Positions 35,714-46,557 of a DNA stretch of 64,000 nt are shown piece after piece. Within the stretch, counting starts at the first letter, position 1; every line of letters starts with the position of its first letter. Below the pieces are notes generated by a model. The model made no database searches and was not told where the DNA came from. It saw nothing but the letters and a program-made list of their open reading frames with translations. The stretch is from Luzula sylvatica (Eukaryota > Streptophyta > Magnoliopsida > Poales > Juncaceae), in the NCBI GenBank assembly GCA_946800325.1, contig OX326956.1, positions 38,967,082 through 39,031,081 on the forward strand. The letters run 5' to 3'. A program made the position numbers and the translations under genes.

Positions 35714-36364
35714 GACAAACGTAGAGTTCAACCCTCAGGCCTTGATGATCAATCCTGTCAAGTGGAATCCCCACCCTCTATTTCTCTTGAATTAGAAGCA
35801 ATTCATGACCTAATAGAAAACCAAAAGCCTGATAAGGGAAAAGGAAAGCTTGAAGATCAAACTAAGGATCTTATCAAACAGGATATGAAAAGATCGGAGA
35901 AATTACTGTCTGCATCATTCAAAGCTGCAGAGGCTCTCAATGAGCTCAGTGAACCAACTGTGATGCAGCAATCTTCTAAAGGAGTACTGGATTTCGTCGA
36001 GCCAGTTGAAGACTTCCATGTTACTGAGGAAGAAGGTGTGAAAAATTCTCTTAATAACAAGAAAAAATCCAATATAATACCCACTGGCTCCTTATTAAAA
36101 AAGAAATTATGTACTAGTCGTAATAACACAACTCAATCCACCAAATCAAAGGGTCCTTTAAAAAAGAACTCAAAAAAATCGGTCACCAATAAGTCAAACA
36201 AACGATTCTTTGACAGAGAAAATATTTTAAATACGCTTAGGGCTGAAAAAGCACATCAATTAGGGTTATCTGATGAACGAATTGCTGAAATTGAATCATT
36301 TTGTGGTTTACAAATTATAAAAATTCCACCTGAAAAATCTGATGATATCATTTCAAATGATTAA
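35714..36364 (+). pseudogene. LINE ORF1, C-terminal remnant
   Basis: An open frame of 216 residues beginning at the LINE truncation point, so the N-terminal part (and any zinc knuckle) is absent. The visible part is Lys/Ser/Glu-rich, with TGSLLKKKLCTSRNN and a C-terminal ERIAEIESFCGLQIIKIP. The frame extends 5' into host DNA up to 35630, by chance. ORF1 proteins bind the element RNA in intact LINEs. Identity rests on position before ORF2 rather than on a clear domain. Confidence 0.6.
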
Positions 36365-37048
36365 ATCATTTCTTCATCTCTTCACCATATTTTCTTTTCT
36401 TTATCTATTTTCAGCTTTATTTAATGAAGTCTTTTTTGCTACAAGCATCAAAGATCACACTCGTATCCCTCAAATCACACCATTTACAGAAGAAGAAGCT
36501 CGAATGCTGATAAATGATTGCAATATCTCTGAAACGAATTTAATTTTCATATATGGCGAAGGATGCATTTCCAAACGTCCTCCTTTGAGTCCAAATTAAA
36601 ATATGCCATGAATTGGCTGTGTGTTGAACCAATTTATTTCGTTGTGTTTTGTTTAAGTTGTATGTGTTTTATTTAAACTGTTTTGGGCTATTATGCTAAG
36701 ATTTTGTTGTTATATGTTATGGGCTATTAATCCATACCTCCATTTATGAAATATTTTTTAACCTAATTCTAACTACCAGGCCAATTCTCAGAATAGCCCA
36801 TTCATACACACACAAAAAAAAAAAAAAAATCTCAACCTGCTAAGGAGACAATACGGGCCTATATCGGTTCATAAGAAATGGAAAAAGAGGAGTATGTTAA
36901 TTCTTAAAAATTAATAAGAGATGAGAGGGACTGTTGCTTATAAAAAATATATATATATAAAATTTTTATAATAATATTATAAAAAAAAAATATATATATA
37001 TATAAATAATTATAAGGGCCTGTTTTCTGAAAAGAAAAAAAAAATATT

Positions 37049-37080
<32 letters not shown>

Positions 37081-37325
37081 CTCATAATAATAAGTATCTA
37101 TTATATATATATCATATGACCCTACTTAAATTCCCTCATCTATATAAGGGCCTCTTATACTCATTCCTCACTCTTATCTCTACTAAGAATCAAGCCCTTG
37201 TATTTCAACATAAGCCCCTCTCAAATTTATTCACTAGCCTACCTCCTAAATAATACCACACTCTCATCCCTTGCCGTACTTCCATATCGACAATACATCT
37301 TGCTCCACATTACATACTTACAAAC

Positions 37326-40300
37326 ATGGCCAACAACTTAAATGTTCTTTCATGGAATGTTCGAGGTATGGGAGATAGTTATAAACGGAATTTAATCAAG
37401 GCATGCATACGAGAAGCACAAGTTGAAGTCATATGCCTACAAGAAACCAAATGGACGGAGCCAACTATATTCGATCTAAAAACAGTTGCAACATATAAAT
37501 TCGGACAAGTACGTTTTCTGCCGGCCGACAATACTAGAGGAGGTTTGTTATCTGCTTTTTCCAAAAATATTTCTATATTAAATAGCTTCTATACAAAATA
37601 CAACCTACTCACTCAAATACAACTCCAAAACCACAATAATATCACTATTATAAACACCTATGGACCAACGAGATACGACCTAAAACTCGAATACATCTCA
37701 GATCTGTCCAACCTAGTATCACAAATTTCTGATCCACTTTTGATAATTGGGGATTTTAATTTGCTGCGATCCTCAAATGAAACAACAGGTCAACCACATC
37801 CACCACAAATAACATCACTATTCAATGAGTTTATTGTAAACAATGGACTTACGGAAATCCAATTACAAGGTAGAAGTTTCACATACAATAATAAAAGGCT
37901 AAACCCTACATTTTCCAAACTAGACAGAATACTCACAAGCCAACATTGGCTGAATTCAACTTACATTCTACTTTTATCTCTCCTCGATGGTCTCACATCT
38001 GATCACATACCAATTAAATTCAGTTGCAAACGAAATGACAAAAAAATAATTTTTTTCAGATTTGAGAGATACTGGCAACTGAGTCATGACTATAATTCCA
38101 TAATTCAACAATCATGGTCTTCCACTCAAATAGATAATACATCCACTTACACAGAGGTGTACATTAATAAACTTAACAAGACCAAAAGAAGCCTAACATT
38201 GTGGGCTAGAGATAAATTCAAAAACTCTGATACATATCTTAAGCGTTGTAAACTCTGTATTACGACTTTAGAGGCATGGGAAGAAACCAGGCTGCTCAAT
38301 AAACATGAATTGGATTTGCGAAATAAACTGCGAAAAATAGCTCACTACCTTAGTCAGATTCAGGAGTACAAATGGCAGCAAAGATCCAGCTGTAATTGGT
38401 TAAAATTGGGGGACAACAATACTAAATATTTTCATGCTTTAGCCTCCTCCAAACAACACCAAAATGCTATATATGAGATATCTCACGATGGGCTTATTGT
38501 TGAAGACAATCAGCAAATCAACAATATTTTCACATCATTCTACACATCTCTTATAGGCCAAGCTTCTGTCTCTACTACACAATTCTTACATCTCTCGATC
38601 CCGAACATTAATAATGCAATCCCATACAATTCTAATCTCGATGCCAATTTTACCACAATAGAAATAGATGCCGATGTACAAGACTTACAAAAAGGTAAGT
38701 CATGCGGACCAGATGGCATACCAGTCGAATTTTTCCAACATTCTTGGGACCTTATGAAATATGATATATATGGTCTATTCAATGACTTTGCATTGTTAAA
38801 AATTAACATGCGAAAATTAAACAAATATGTCATAGTACTAATTCCAAAGAAAGCAAACCCAACAGGAATACACGATTTTAGACCCATAAGCATAATCTCC
38901 ATGCCAATCAAATTTATAACCAAAGTTCTCGCCAACAGATTACAGTCTATTTTGCCACTTCTCATATATCTAAATGTCAGACCGCTTTCATTAAAGGAAG
39001 ATCGATAGTTGAATGTTTCCTGGTAACCAGGGAAATTCTATCTATCTATCATAAGAAAAAAATACCCACAATTTTATTAAAGCTAGATTTTAAGAAGGCC
39101 TTTGATTGTGTATCATGGAACTTTCTGAAGTATATCCTGACCCAAAAAGGCTTCCCGAACAAATGGATTGACTGGATCCTCCTACTTTTACAAACCTCTA
39201 GATCATGTATCCAAACAAATGGTCTGCGAGGAACATATTTTGACCACAAAAAAGGACTGAGACAAGGAGATCCTTTGTCACCAATGCTTTTTAATATAGT
39301 TGTGGATGTCTTACAAACAATCATTACAAATCTTGCCTCATGTTTTGATAGCCATATAATATTAGCTCCCCAAACTTTGCAGTATGCCGATGACACACTG
39401 TTGTTTTTGGAAGCCACATCTAACAATATCAAATGTATAGCAAGGGCTATATCAACTTTTTCAAAGATTTCAGGACTTGAAGTAAACTGGAATAAGTCGT
39501 GTTACATCCCTATTTCAATACCTCTCGAATTACATGAAACAGTTACATTCATTCTGGGTTGTAACGCAAAATCACTACCGATAATCTACCTTGGCATTCC
39601 ACTTTCATATAAGAAACCTACAAAAATTACGTTCCAACCCCTTGTGGATAAAATCACAAACAAAATAAATCTCTGGCAAAGCTCAACTCTATCTCTTGGG
39701 GGCAGAATTACATTAATTAAAGCAGTGCTAAATGCTCTACCAACATATTACATGCAGGTTTTCTTACTCCCAAAATGGCTATTAACTAAAATAACCTCAT
39801 TAATACGAGCTTTCTTTTGGGGAGGTAAAGATAAAATACTTGGGGGGAAATGCCTAGCTAAATGGGAAAATTTAACGTTGACAAAAGTCAACGGAGGAAT
39901 GGGTCTCACTTGTTTGGATACACAGAATAAGAGTCTATTAATTAAATGGCTTTTCAAACTAGATTTTGAAAGAAATGCCTTATGGACGGAGTATATAAAA
40001 GAAATATATGGCATTACAGACTCAAATATTATCCAACCCAACTCCTCAAAATTTGTCTCCTACTTTATCAAAGACCTTGCCAAATTAAGCACAATATACA
40101 AAACTTGGAAAAACATTAAAACTACTCAAAACCAATCAGATACGACTCAAAAAGCCACAATCTATAGAAACAAAGAAATTTACAATTTCATCATAAACCC
40201 AGGAGTTCGAGTGTCATGGGTACCTAAATTATTTAGTCTTAAAATACCACTGAAAGTTAGGCTATTTCTATGGTTGGGAATTCGACAAAAGATTTTAACA

Positions 40301-40660
40301 CATGACGCCTTAATGAAAAGAGGTTGGCAACACATTTCATCATGTAGCTTGTGTGGAGAAGATCCGGAAACGGTGCATCACCTATTTGTCAGCTGTGTCT
40401 TCACAAAAGAATGCTATCAAAAAGCTGGAGTAACAATTGACGAAAACTACAGCCTGCTAGAAAATTGGGAAGCGATCCATAAAAGAACATCGAGATCACA
40501 AAGAAATGAAGATGACTATGACGAAACTATTATATGGGCAGCCACCGTCTGGTCAATTTGGAAAGAGACAAATAATCGTATCTTCAATAGGAAAGCTAGA
40601 ATGCCTATCCTAATGTCTCAAGAAATATTAAAATTACTGTGTTTTTGGAAACTAGGATAG
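37326..40660 (+). pseudogene. LINE ORF2: endonuclease and reverse transcriptase, one frameshift
   Basis: About 1110 residues in two frames. The first part (37326-38970) has an APE-type endonuclease: SWNVRGMG, LQETKW, IIGDFN and SDHIPIKF. It continues to the start of the reverse transcriptase (GPDGIPVEFF, DFRPISIIS). At 38964-38969 (atatat) the frame changes; the second part then has QTAFIKGRS, LKLDFKKAFDCVSW, GLRQGDPLSPMLFN and the catalytic QYADDTLLF (39383-39394). The C-terminus carries the zf-RVT region (KVRLFLWLG, CSLCG..ETVHHLFVSC). Apart from this shift I see no other break, so the insertion is fairly young. A two-base TA gain explains the shift. Confidence 0.92.
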
Positions 40661-40779
40661 CTAGCTTCATGCGCAATGAACTTGTATTACTTGTATAATT
40701 ATTTATTATCAATAAAGAACTCTCCATGAGCACGATTCGTGCTCTAGGTTCTTTTCAAAAAAAAAAATTATTAATTTGT

Positions 40780-41354
40780 TCTCTGTATCTTCTTTAAATT
40801 AACGTCACGATAAAATAAAGAGGGCATATACTGTACCCCCCAATTTCTCCCACCCACCCTCGATCCACTAATTAATCATTAATTAGTGGGTTTATTAACC
40901 GAATTAATGGTTAATCGGATGTACTTTTAATATTAAATAATGTGTAGCAGTTAATTAATGGTTAATTTGAATTATTAACTATTAATCAGATGTACTTTTG
41001 TTAATTATCATATTAATTAATCATTAATTAATGGTTAATTGGTGATATAGATGGGGTGTGGGGGGAATGAGGGGTATGGTATAATTACCCTAAAATAAAT
41101 ATTAAATGGAGTTAATTACTTGACTATCAATGAAATGTACGAATGAATATTGGTTTCTATTTGTGTAATGTTAATTTCGAAAATTAATATTATATACACA
41201 TTAATGACTTGTTATATTTTAAATGCATATCATAAACACGTCAATTTCATATTGTCACTAACGAAGTTAAGTTTTAGTTACAAACAATAAAGCACATATC
41301 ACCAAAGCAACTCTATATTAAAAAAAACAAATCTCAATTAAACCCAAAATAAAA
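40780..41354. other. Intergenic, with a possible small MITE
   Basis: No gene. At 40828-41085 the left side (tgtaccccccaatttctccc) and right side (ggggggaatgaggggtatgg) are roughly complementary around a centre rich in taattaatcattaattaa. It looks like a decayed MITE. No clear target duplication. Confidence 0.45.
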
Positions 41355-43463
41355 TTATTTATCCAACAAACCGAACCCCTCGTTCTCAAGAAATTTTGTA
41401 TTCCAAACCCCCAAAACCTTAAAATCCCAAACAACTCGGGAAATCAAATCCTGAGGACTTCCCAAATCCCGGTTCTTAACAACCTTATACAACTCGCAAA
41501 AAAACTTGGGATCTTTCAACTTAACATACTCTCTGATCACCAACTCGTGACTCGGAACCCAATTCCCATTCAAAGGCGTGTAATCGCATTTAGGAATATT
41601 CTTCATGTTCGCAAATTGCACCCCCTCGATAAAATCCACCAATCCGAGTCGTAACAAATCAGAATATTCCGGCTGCGAATTGTTCTGAGGAATCTCTTTG
41701 ATCGGACGGCTCAGATCTCTCGACGCGATTTTGTACACTTTAGCCCTCGATTTTAGTCGATATCGCGTCGCGTATAGTTTCGCTAACGAGCTTCGAATTA
41801 CGTACGCGCAAAAGCCTACTATTTTTTTCCTATTATCCGAATATTTGTACCAATCACACATTGTTTCTAGGAATTTATTCATTTGGGAATTCGTGTGAGC
41901 TTGGCCCGAATAAAGCATTGGTATACATGGTAAAGGTTCGGGATCTTTGTCTCCTTTGATTAATTCGAAATTTCGAAAATTATTTATGCATTTTTGTAAA
42001 CTCGCGTTTATTGATAGTATTGTGCCGATTCCTTTTTGGGTTATGATTTTGCCACCCGTACCAGTGTATCTTAATGTGGGGTATATTACTCTTCGACTAA
42101 TTATGTGGTCTAAGAATTCGATTCCTCGTGTTATGTGTTCGATTTCGATTTTTGTATTTTCTAATTTGGTACCGAAATTGGTCTCGCAAAATTCGATTAT
42201 ATCTTGTCGAATTTTAACTGCGTCCTCTCTGGGGCCTCTCATACCAATTAAAAAATGGGATCCGTACCGAATATAGTCCATTTTTTTAGTCTTTACCGTA
42301 CCGGGCGTACCGGTACCGATACTATTAGCCGGTACAAACTCGGGCCAAGAAGGGTTATGGCATCCTTCGTCAATTTTGTCTCTCCAAATAGAATCGGATT
42401 TAGAAGGTTCAAAATAATTTTGGATCTTTTCTTCCATGTAATAATCCAATTCGCTAAAACAAGCATTCAAAAGCAAAGGACTCACAATACCTAAATGGCC
42501 GAAATTTGGTACCAATTCAGCTTCGTTTGGTGCAAATCCAAAGAAAAGTCTTAACCAATATGGATCTGGTTTGGGTTCATTTTCATTCAAAACCTTTTTC
42601 TTTCTACTTGATCTTAACATTTTTCTTTTGAGCCTTTTTTTAGCAAAACCATCGAGCTCTTTCTCCTTTTGAACCGAACCGGGTCTAACGGGTCGCTTAA
42701 GACCCGATTTGACTAACTTGATTACATTTCGATCTGATATAGCTTTTTCCAGAAAATCCAATATAATATCGGGTTCTAAACGGATGGAAATTTCAGTAAG
42801 GTCCGCTTTGATAAACCATAAGTATCCAGCAAAATTTGATCGAATGGTACGGATCACCGTATGGGGCCCACGTCCCGGTCGGTACGCATGAGATTTTGGG
42901 GAGAATCGAGTTTCGAGTACTGGTTCGACAAGGAGAAGTAATAGTTCTTGTACTACTCGGTCTTGAAACGGGGGCGGAGCGGTATCTAAACGGTCTAGGA
43001 ATTTCCTTTTACCAATTGGTTTGGTACTTGGTGGATCATTCGGGGATCGAAGAAGTAGATTAGTAGAGGCACCCCATGGAAATGTAGAGGGAGAAGAAAG
43101 AGTGAAGTCACGAAGGGAGAGGAGAGCTTGTAGTTGAATGGAGTGAATAGCGGTACGAGAAGGGAATGTACCTGTATGGTGAGCGCATGATCGTTGGTAT
43201 GCTAAGACCCATAAGTCGAAGGACTTGAGAAATCCAGTGAGGTTTGAGAATGGCGTAAGGCGAGGTGTAGGGCGAGAGAAAGAGCGAACCCAAAGAGAGG
43301 AGAGGGTTTCTATGGGGTCGGATTTCAGAAGAGACTGAGGATTAGGAAGTGGGTTTGAAGAAAAGTGGTCGTGAGGGTTTGAATGGAAGGAGGAGGAGAG
43401 GAGAGTGAGGCGAAGAGAGCGGTGGTTTTGTGAAGGCTTGGAGGAGAGACTTCTTTGGAGCAT
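41355..43463 (-). CDS. Nuclear-encoded group II intron maturase (nMAT1/2-like)
   Basis: A single uninterrupted exon of 702 aa from ATG at 43463. The first 30 residues (MLQRSLSSKPSQNHRSLRLT) are rich in Ser, Arg and Leu and lack acidic residues, as in mitochondrial presequences. A reverse-transcriptase-like region follows at about residues 150-500, with HAYRPGRGPHTVIRTIRSNF, WFIKADLTE and HLGIVSPLLLNACFSELDYY. Maturase domain X lies at about 540-625 (KIVGFCAYVIRSSLAKLYAT, YRLKSRAKVYKIASRDLSRP). The usual YADD motif is replaced by YGSH, so reverse transcription is not expected. No HNH endonuclease follows, and the length fits the nMAT1/nMAT2 group (about 710-735 aa) rather than nMAT3/4. Such proteins help splice mitochondrial group II introns, mainly in complex I genes. 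The exact paralogue is uncertain. Confidence 0.92.
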   Translation of the reverse strand: MLQRSLSSKPSQNHRSLRLTLLSSSFHSNPHDHFSSNPLPNPQSLLKSDPIETLSSLWVRSFSRPTPRLTPFSNLTGFLKSFDLWVLAYQRSCAHHTGTFPSRTAIHSIQLQALLSLRDFTLSSPSTFPWGASTNLLLRSPNDPPSTKPIGKRKFLDRLDTAPPPFQDRVVQELLLLLVEPVLETRFSPKSHAYRPGRGPHTVIRTIRSNFAGYLWFIKADLTEISIRLEPDIILDFLEKAISDRNVIKLVKSGLKRPVRPGSVQKEKELDGFAKKRLKRKMLRSSRKKKVLNENEPKPDPYWLRLFFGFAPNEAELVPNFGHLGIVSPLLLNACFSELDYYMEEKIQNYFEPSKSDSIWRDKIDEGCHNPSWPEFVPANSIGTGTPGTVKTKKMDYIRYGSHFLIGMRGPREDAVKIRQDIIEFCETNFGTKLENTKIEIEHITRGIEFLDHIISRRVIYPTLRYTGTGGKIITQKGIGTILSINASLQKCINNFRNFELIKGDKDPEPLPCIPMLYSGQAHTNSQMNKFLETMCDWYKYSDNRKKIVGFCAYVIRSSLAKLYATRYRLKSRAKVYKIASRDLSRPIKEIPQNNSQPEYSDLLRLGLVDFIEGVQFANMKNIPKCDYTPLNGNWVPSHELVIREYVKLKDPKFFCELYKVVKNRDLGSPQDLISRVVWDFKVLGVWNTKFLENEGFGLLDK

Positions 43464-45837
43464 TTCATCGAACAGGTTGTGGGTGTCACTGATAAGAGAA
43501 CTCGGAACTCATGGCAGAATATCCTAGAAACAAAATCTGGTTATTAACAAAGTCGAGAATTTAAATATCCTAATCCTGGCAAAATACCGGAATTTAAATG
43601 ATGGTTTTTTTATAAAACCGAGAAATAAAATCCGAACTTCCTCATAAACAATAATTTCAATTTATTTTTGGTTTCCATGTGTATTGATAGTGTGTTCTAA
43701 ACTTTTGACTGTTCTAAATTATGTAGCATTAAATAATAAATAAATTGAATGTAACATATTTTTATCTCAAAATATTTACAATATATATGAATATTTGCTT
43801 ATAAATATAAATTTATTGAATCCATGTTGGTTTTTGAATTCGAATCTTGTTAAATTCAATCGTAAATTTCAAACCGGGCACATTCTAACTTATGTATAAA
43901 GTTAGAAGAATTGTGGCCATGAGATGAAGCCACATCATCAAAACCATCTCAACCATTCAATTTAAATCAAATCTTTCTACACACATCATGACCGTTCATT
44001 GCTCCTTGGACATGATCTACATGGACCGGGATATGCTATAAACACATGGTCTATGTGAGCCGTGTCTAAGCCAATAATCTTTCCATCTTTCATACAATTA
44101 CTCATAAGTTAACTTTTTTTTATTTTATCAAAATACCTTTTCTATTAATATATTAATATATGTAGTATTTAAAAAAATTGTTATTTTTATTAATTTTAAA
44201 AAGGTCCTAAAGAATTTTTAGCATATAATAATTATTAATTTTATTTATAAAGTATATAAAAATGAAGACATGAGAATGAGCCACGTATGCTATAAATAAT
44301 TTGATCCACTAATGTTAATTAAGTAGTCATTATTTGATCCATTAAAAATAATTTGACCCACTAAATGCTAATTAAGTGATCATTATTTGATTAACAAAAA
44401 GTAAATCAATGATTATTAATCGTTAATTGAGATAGAGATAATTAGGAATTAATTGTATTAGTATGTGTATCATGAAAGTGTGGGAAAAATAGGGGGGCAT
44501 GGTAGAAGGCCTCTTAAATTATTGAGTTGAATGTGATACGTAAAATAAATGTTTAATAATATGTTAGTACTCAATATGTAGGTTAATCAAAATATGTAAC
44601 CTATTTTCGCATGCCTCTTCCTTTAATTAGTGGTGATTAAGTAAATTACTCCTCTAATATGTAACCTATTTTTACAATAGATGGACCATAAATTATTTGG
44701 TTCATTGTCTAGTTTCCATAATGAATTCATTAAGAGAGCTGAATTCATTGTTTCTAGGTTAAGAATCACCAAACCTCCCTTTTTTTGTTTTTAGAAAATA
44801 AAATCATAATTTTGTGTAAAATATAATATAATAAGAATGGGGGTATTCACATATATATATTTTTTGCCAAGAGACCCTAAAACATTTAAGCCGCCACTGA
44901 GTATGATTATGTATATAACTCGTAATGTCACTAAAACCCTTTTTTTTTTTGTCTAAATGGGGTTACTGTAGCAAAATCATTTTAAAAATATTTCAATCCA
45001 ACCAATTACCATGGAAAATCTTTCGTACCAAATTAATACATTATTTAGATGATATAAATGATAATTCGGCTGATTGGTTTATTAATTTGACTCATAGCTT
45101 TAATATCATACTACTATTTCACCAAATTACTTGAAAGAGATATATAATTTGTATAATCAAAGGTTACACTTACATATTGACAACATCAAAATGTAATTAT
45201 AATTGGGTGACAAATTTAAACATTGAGCAAAATTTAGTGAACCAAAGTGAAATTTACTCTATTAATTAACATTAAATTTGTCCTTGCATTGGAAGAAGAT
45301 ACTTTGATTATACAAATTTAATTAGAATCGGAATGGCTTAAACGCTACGAAAAGGGATATACAAATCTAAATTAATAAACGTGACATAAATTAAGCACGT
45401 AGATTTGTACCTTTTCACCACTTCCCTAAACCATGCAACACCAACATTCACATTATATACATTCTTCTCTTAATCCTCACGCTTAATTAAAATCCCTTAA
45501 TCCAAGGCTTAAATCCCTGATAATTGATCACCTTTTTATTGATTTACTATTATCATCTTTTTTAACATTGTAATAATCATTCAAAAGAACTAATAAAACA
45601 TATATCAAGAAATAAAAGATTATAACAAAAAGCATCAAGCCGTGAATATACTTAAATTCGCCATCAAAATACTGCATTCGTGCTAAAAAAAAAAAAAAAC
45701 ATGAGATCCTTCATTTACACTTCCATGCAAGAACAACGCCAAGAAGAAATCAAGAGAAGCAATAAAAGATCGCGACAAAACCGTGTGCTCCTTGCTCAAT
45801 GGATTTTCATGGAGAAACAAAGTTATATTTTTGTTAA
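43464..45837. other. Intergenic AT-rich DNA
   Basis: No gene is supported. Bases 44250-44520 resemble 11240-11520 (taattagg..attaat and ggtagaaggcctc phrases), a decayed repeat pair. Short open frames at 44925-45134 and 45680-45901 have no recognised content; the latter is antisense to the end of the next gene. Confidence 0.55.
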
Positions 45838-46152
45838 TCAAGGTTTTGAGGCCAAGTATTCATCGCACAAAGTTTCGAGCGACTCTGGAGCGTCATTGTG
45901 ACAACCTGACGAATCTGAAGGCGGTATGAAACCTCGAGGAAGCATCTGCGAAAATGAGTTTGTATTCGTAGTCTTCGCACCATTTTTGTTCTTGGTGGAA
46001 ATGTCAAGGTTAGAAAGAAGAGGCCTTAGCTTCGTGGCTTGTAATGGTTTCGTTTGAGGTTTATTAGGGTTTTGTGGTTGTTGGTTTGAGAGAGATAGAA
46101 GACAAGAGATTACGAGGATAGAGAGGAAGAGGATGCATTGCATGCACCCCAT
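45838..46152 (-). CDS. Small secreted peptide precursor, possibly IDA-like
   Basis: An intronless 104-aa frame. Residues 1-24 (MGCMQCILFLSILVISCLLS) form a clear signal peptide. The middle is polar, low in order, rich in Lys, Asn, Gln and Pro, typical of a propeptide. Near the C-terminus is SQMLPRGFIPPSDSSGCHND. This lines up with the conserved peptide region of IDA-like proteins (LPKG..IPPS.PS.RHN), which control abscission and cell separation through HAESA-type receptors. The match differs at key sites (DSSGCHN in place of a basic pair before HN). It is also followed by 18 more residues with a second Cys, which IDA lacks. So it could be a divergent IDA-like gene or another secreted-peptide family. 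The gene lies just downstream of UBP, same strand. Confidence 0.68.
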   Translation of the reverse strand: MGCMQCILFLSILVISCLLSLSNQQPQNPNKPQTKPLQATKLRPLLSNLDISTKNKNGAKTTNTNSFSQMLPRGFIPPSDSSGCHNDAPESLETLCDEYLASKP

Positions 46153-46446
46153 GAGAATGAAAGTAGAAAGAGAGAATGTTGGGTTCCAAGTTTAAGTAGA
46201 TGAGAGAGGTAAATTTTCCTTGAGAATGTTTGCTTTGGGCAAATTTTTTGGAGAGCTCCAAGAAAAACATTATTCTATGTTCTCAATATAAACTATCAAA
46301 TAGGTTATGATATCCTAACTATAAATGGCAAAATAAAGAAACATGAAAATACATAAATAAAGTTTTTCATATAACTAATTTCTACATTGAATATAACATT
46401 AAGCATGCGAAGCCTCATTCCATCTCTAAAAAAAGAAACATGAGGC

Positions 46447-46476
46447 AATTAATTAATTAATTAATTAATTAATTAA
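46447..46476. repeat. AATT microsatellite
   Basis: About seven tandem copies of the tetramer aatt. It lies between the small peptide gene and the protease gene. Confidence 0.95.
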
Positions 46477-46557
46477 CCAACTAATCCACCAACACTAATC
46501 TCTCTCTCTATATAATCGAATTTCAAGATAAACCAACCAACCCGCCAACCGAACAAA

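Larger units (their letters stand above)
35712..40765 (+). mobile_element. LINE (plant L1-type), 5'-truncated
   Basis: The element runs from 35712, inside its first reading frame, to a poly(A) tract (about 40757-40765). It is flanked by a perfect 14-bp duplication aattattaatttgt (35698-35711 and 40766-40779), a normal length for target-primed insertion. It contains the end of ORF1 and an almost complete ORF2. The 3' end carries aataaag and a GC-balanced stem (agcacgattcgtgct at 40729-40743) before the tail. AT microsatellites lie at 36945-37085. It lies between the DUF538 and maturase genes. Confidence 0.9.

Noticed and set aside
35714..40660. Retroviral-like or gypsy/copia element at 35-41 kb
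   Set aside because: There is an APE endonuclease and a poly(A) tail with 14-bp duplications and no LTRs or integrase, so it is a LINE.
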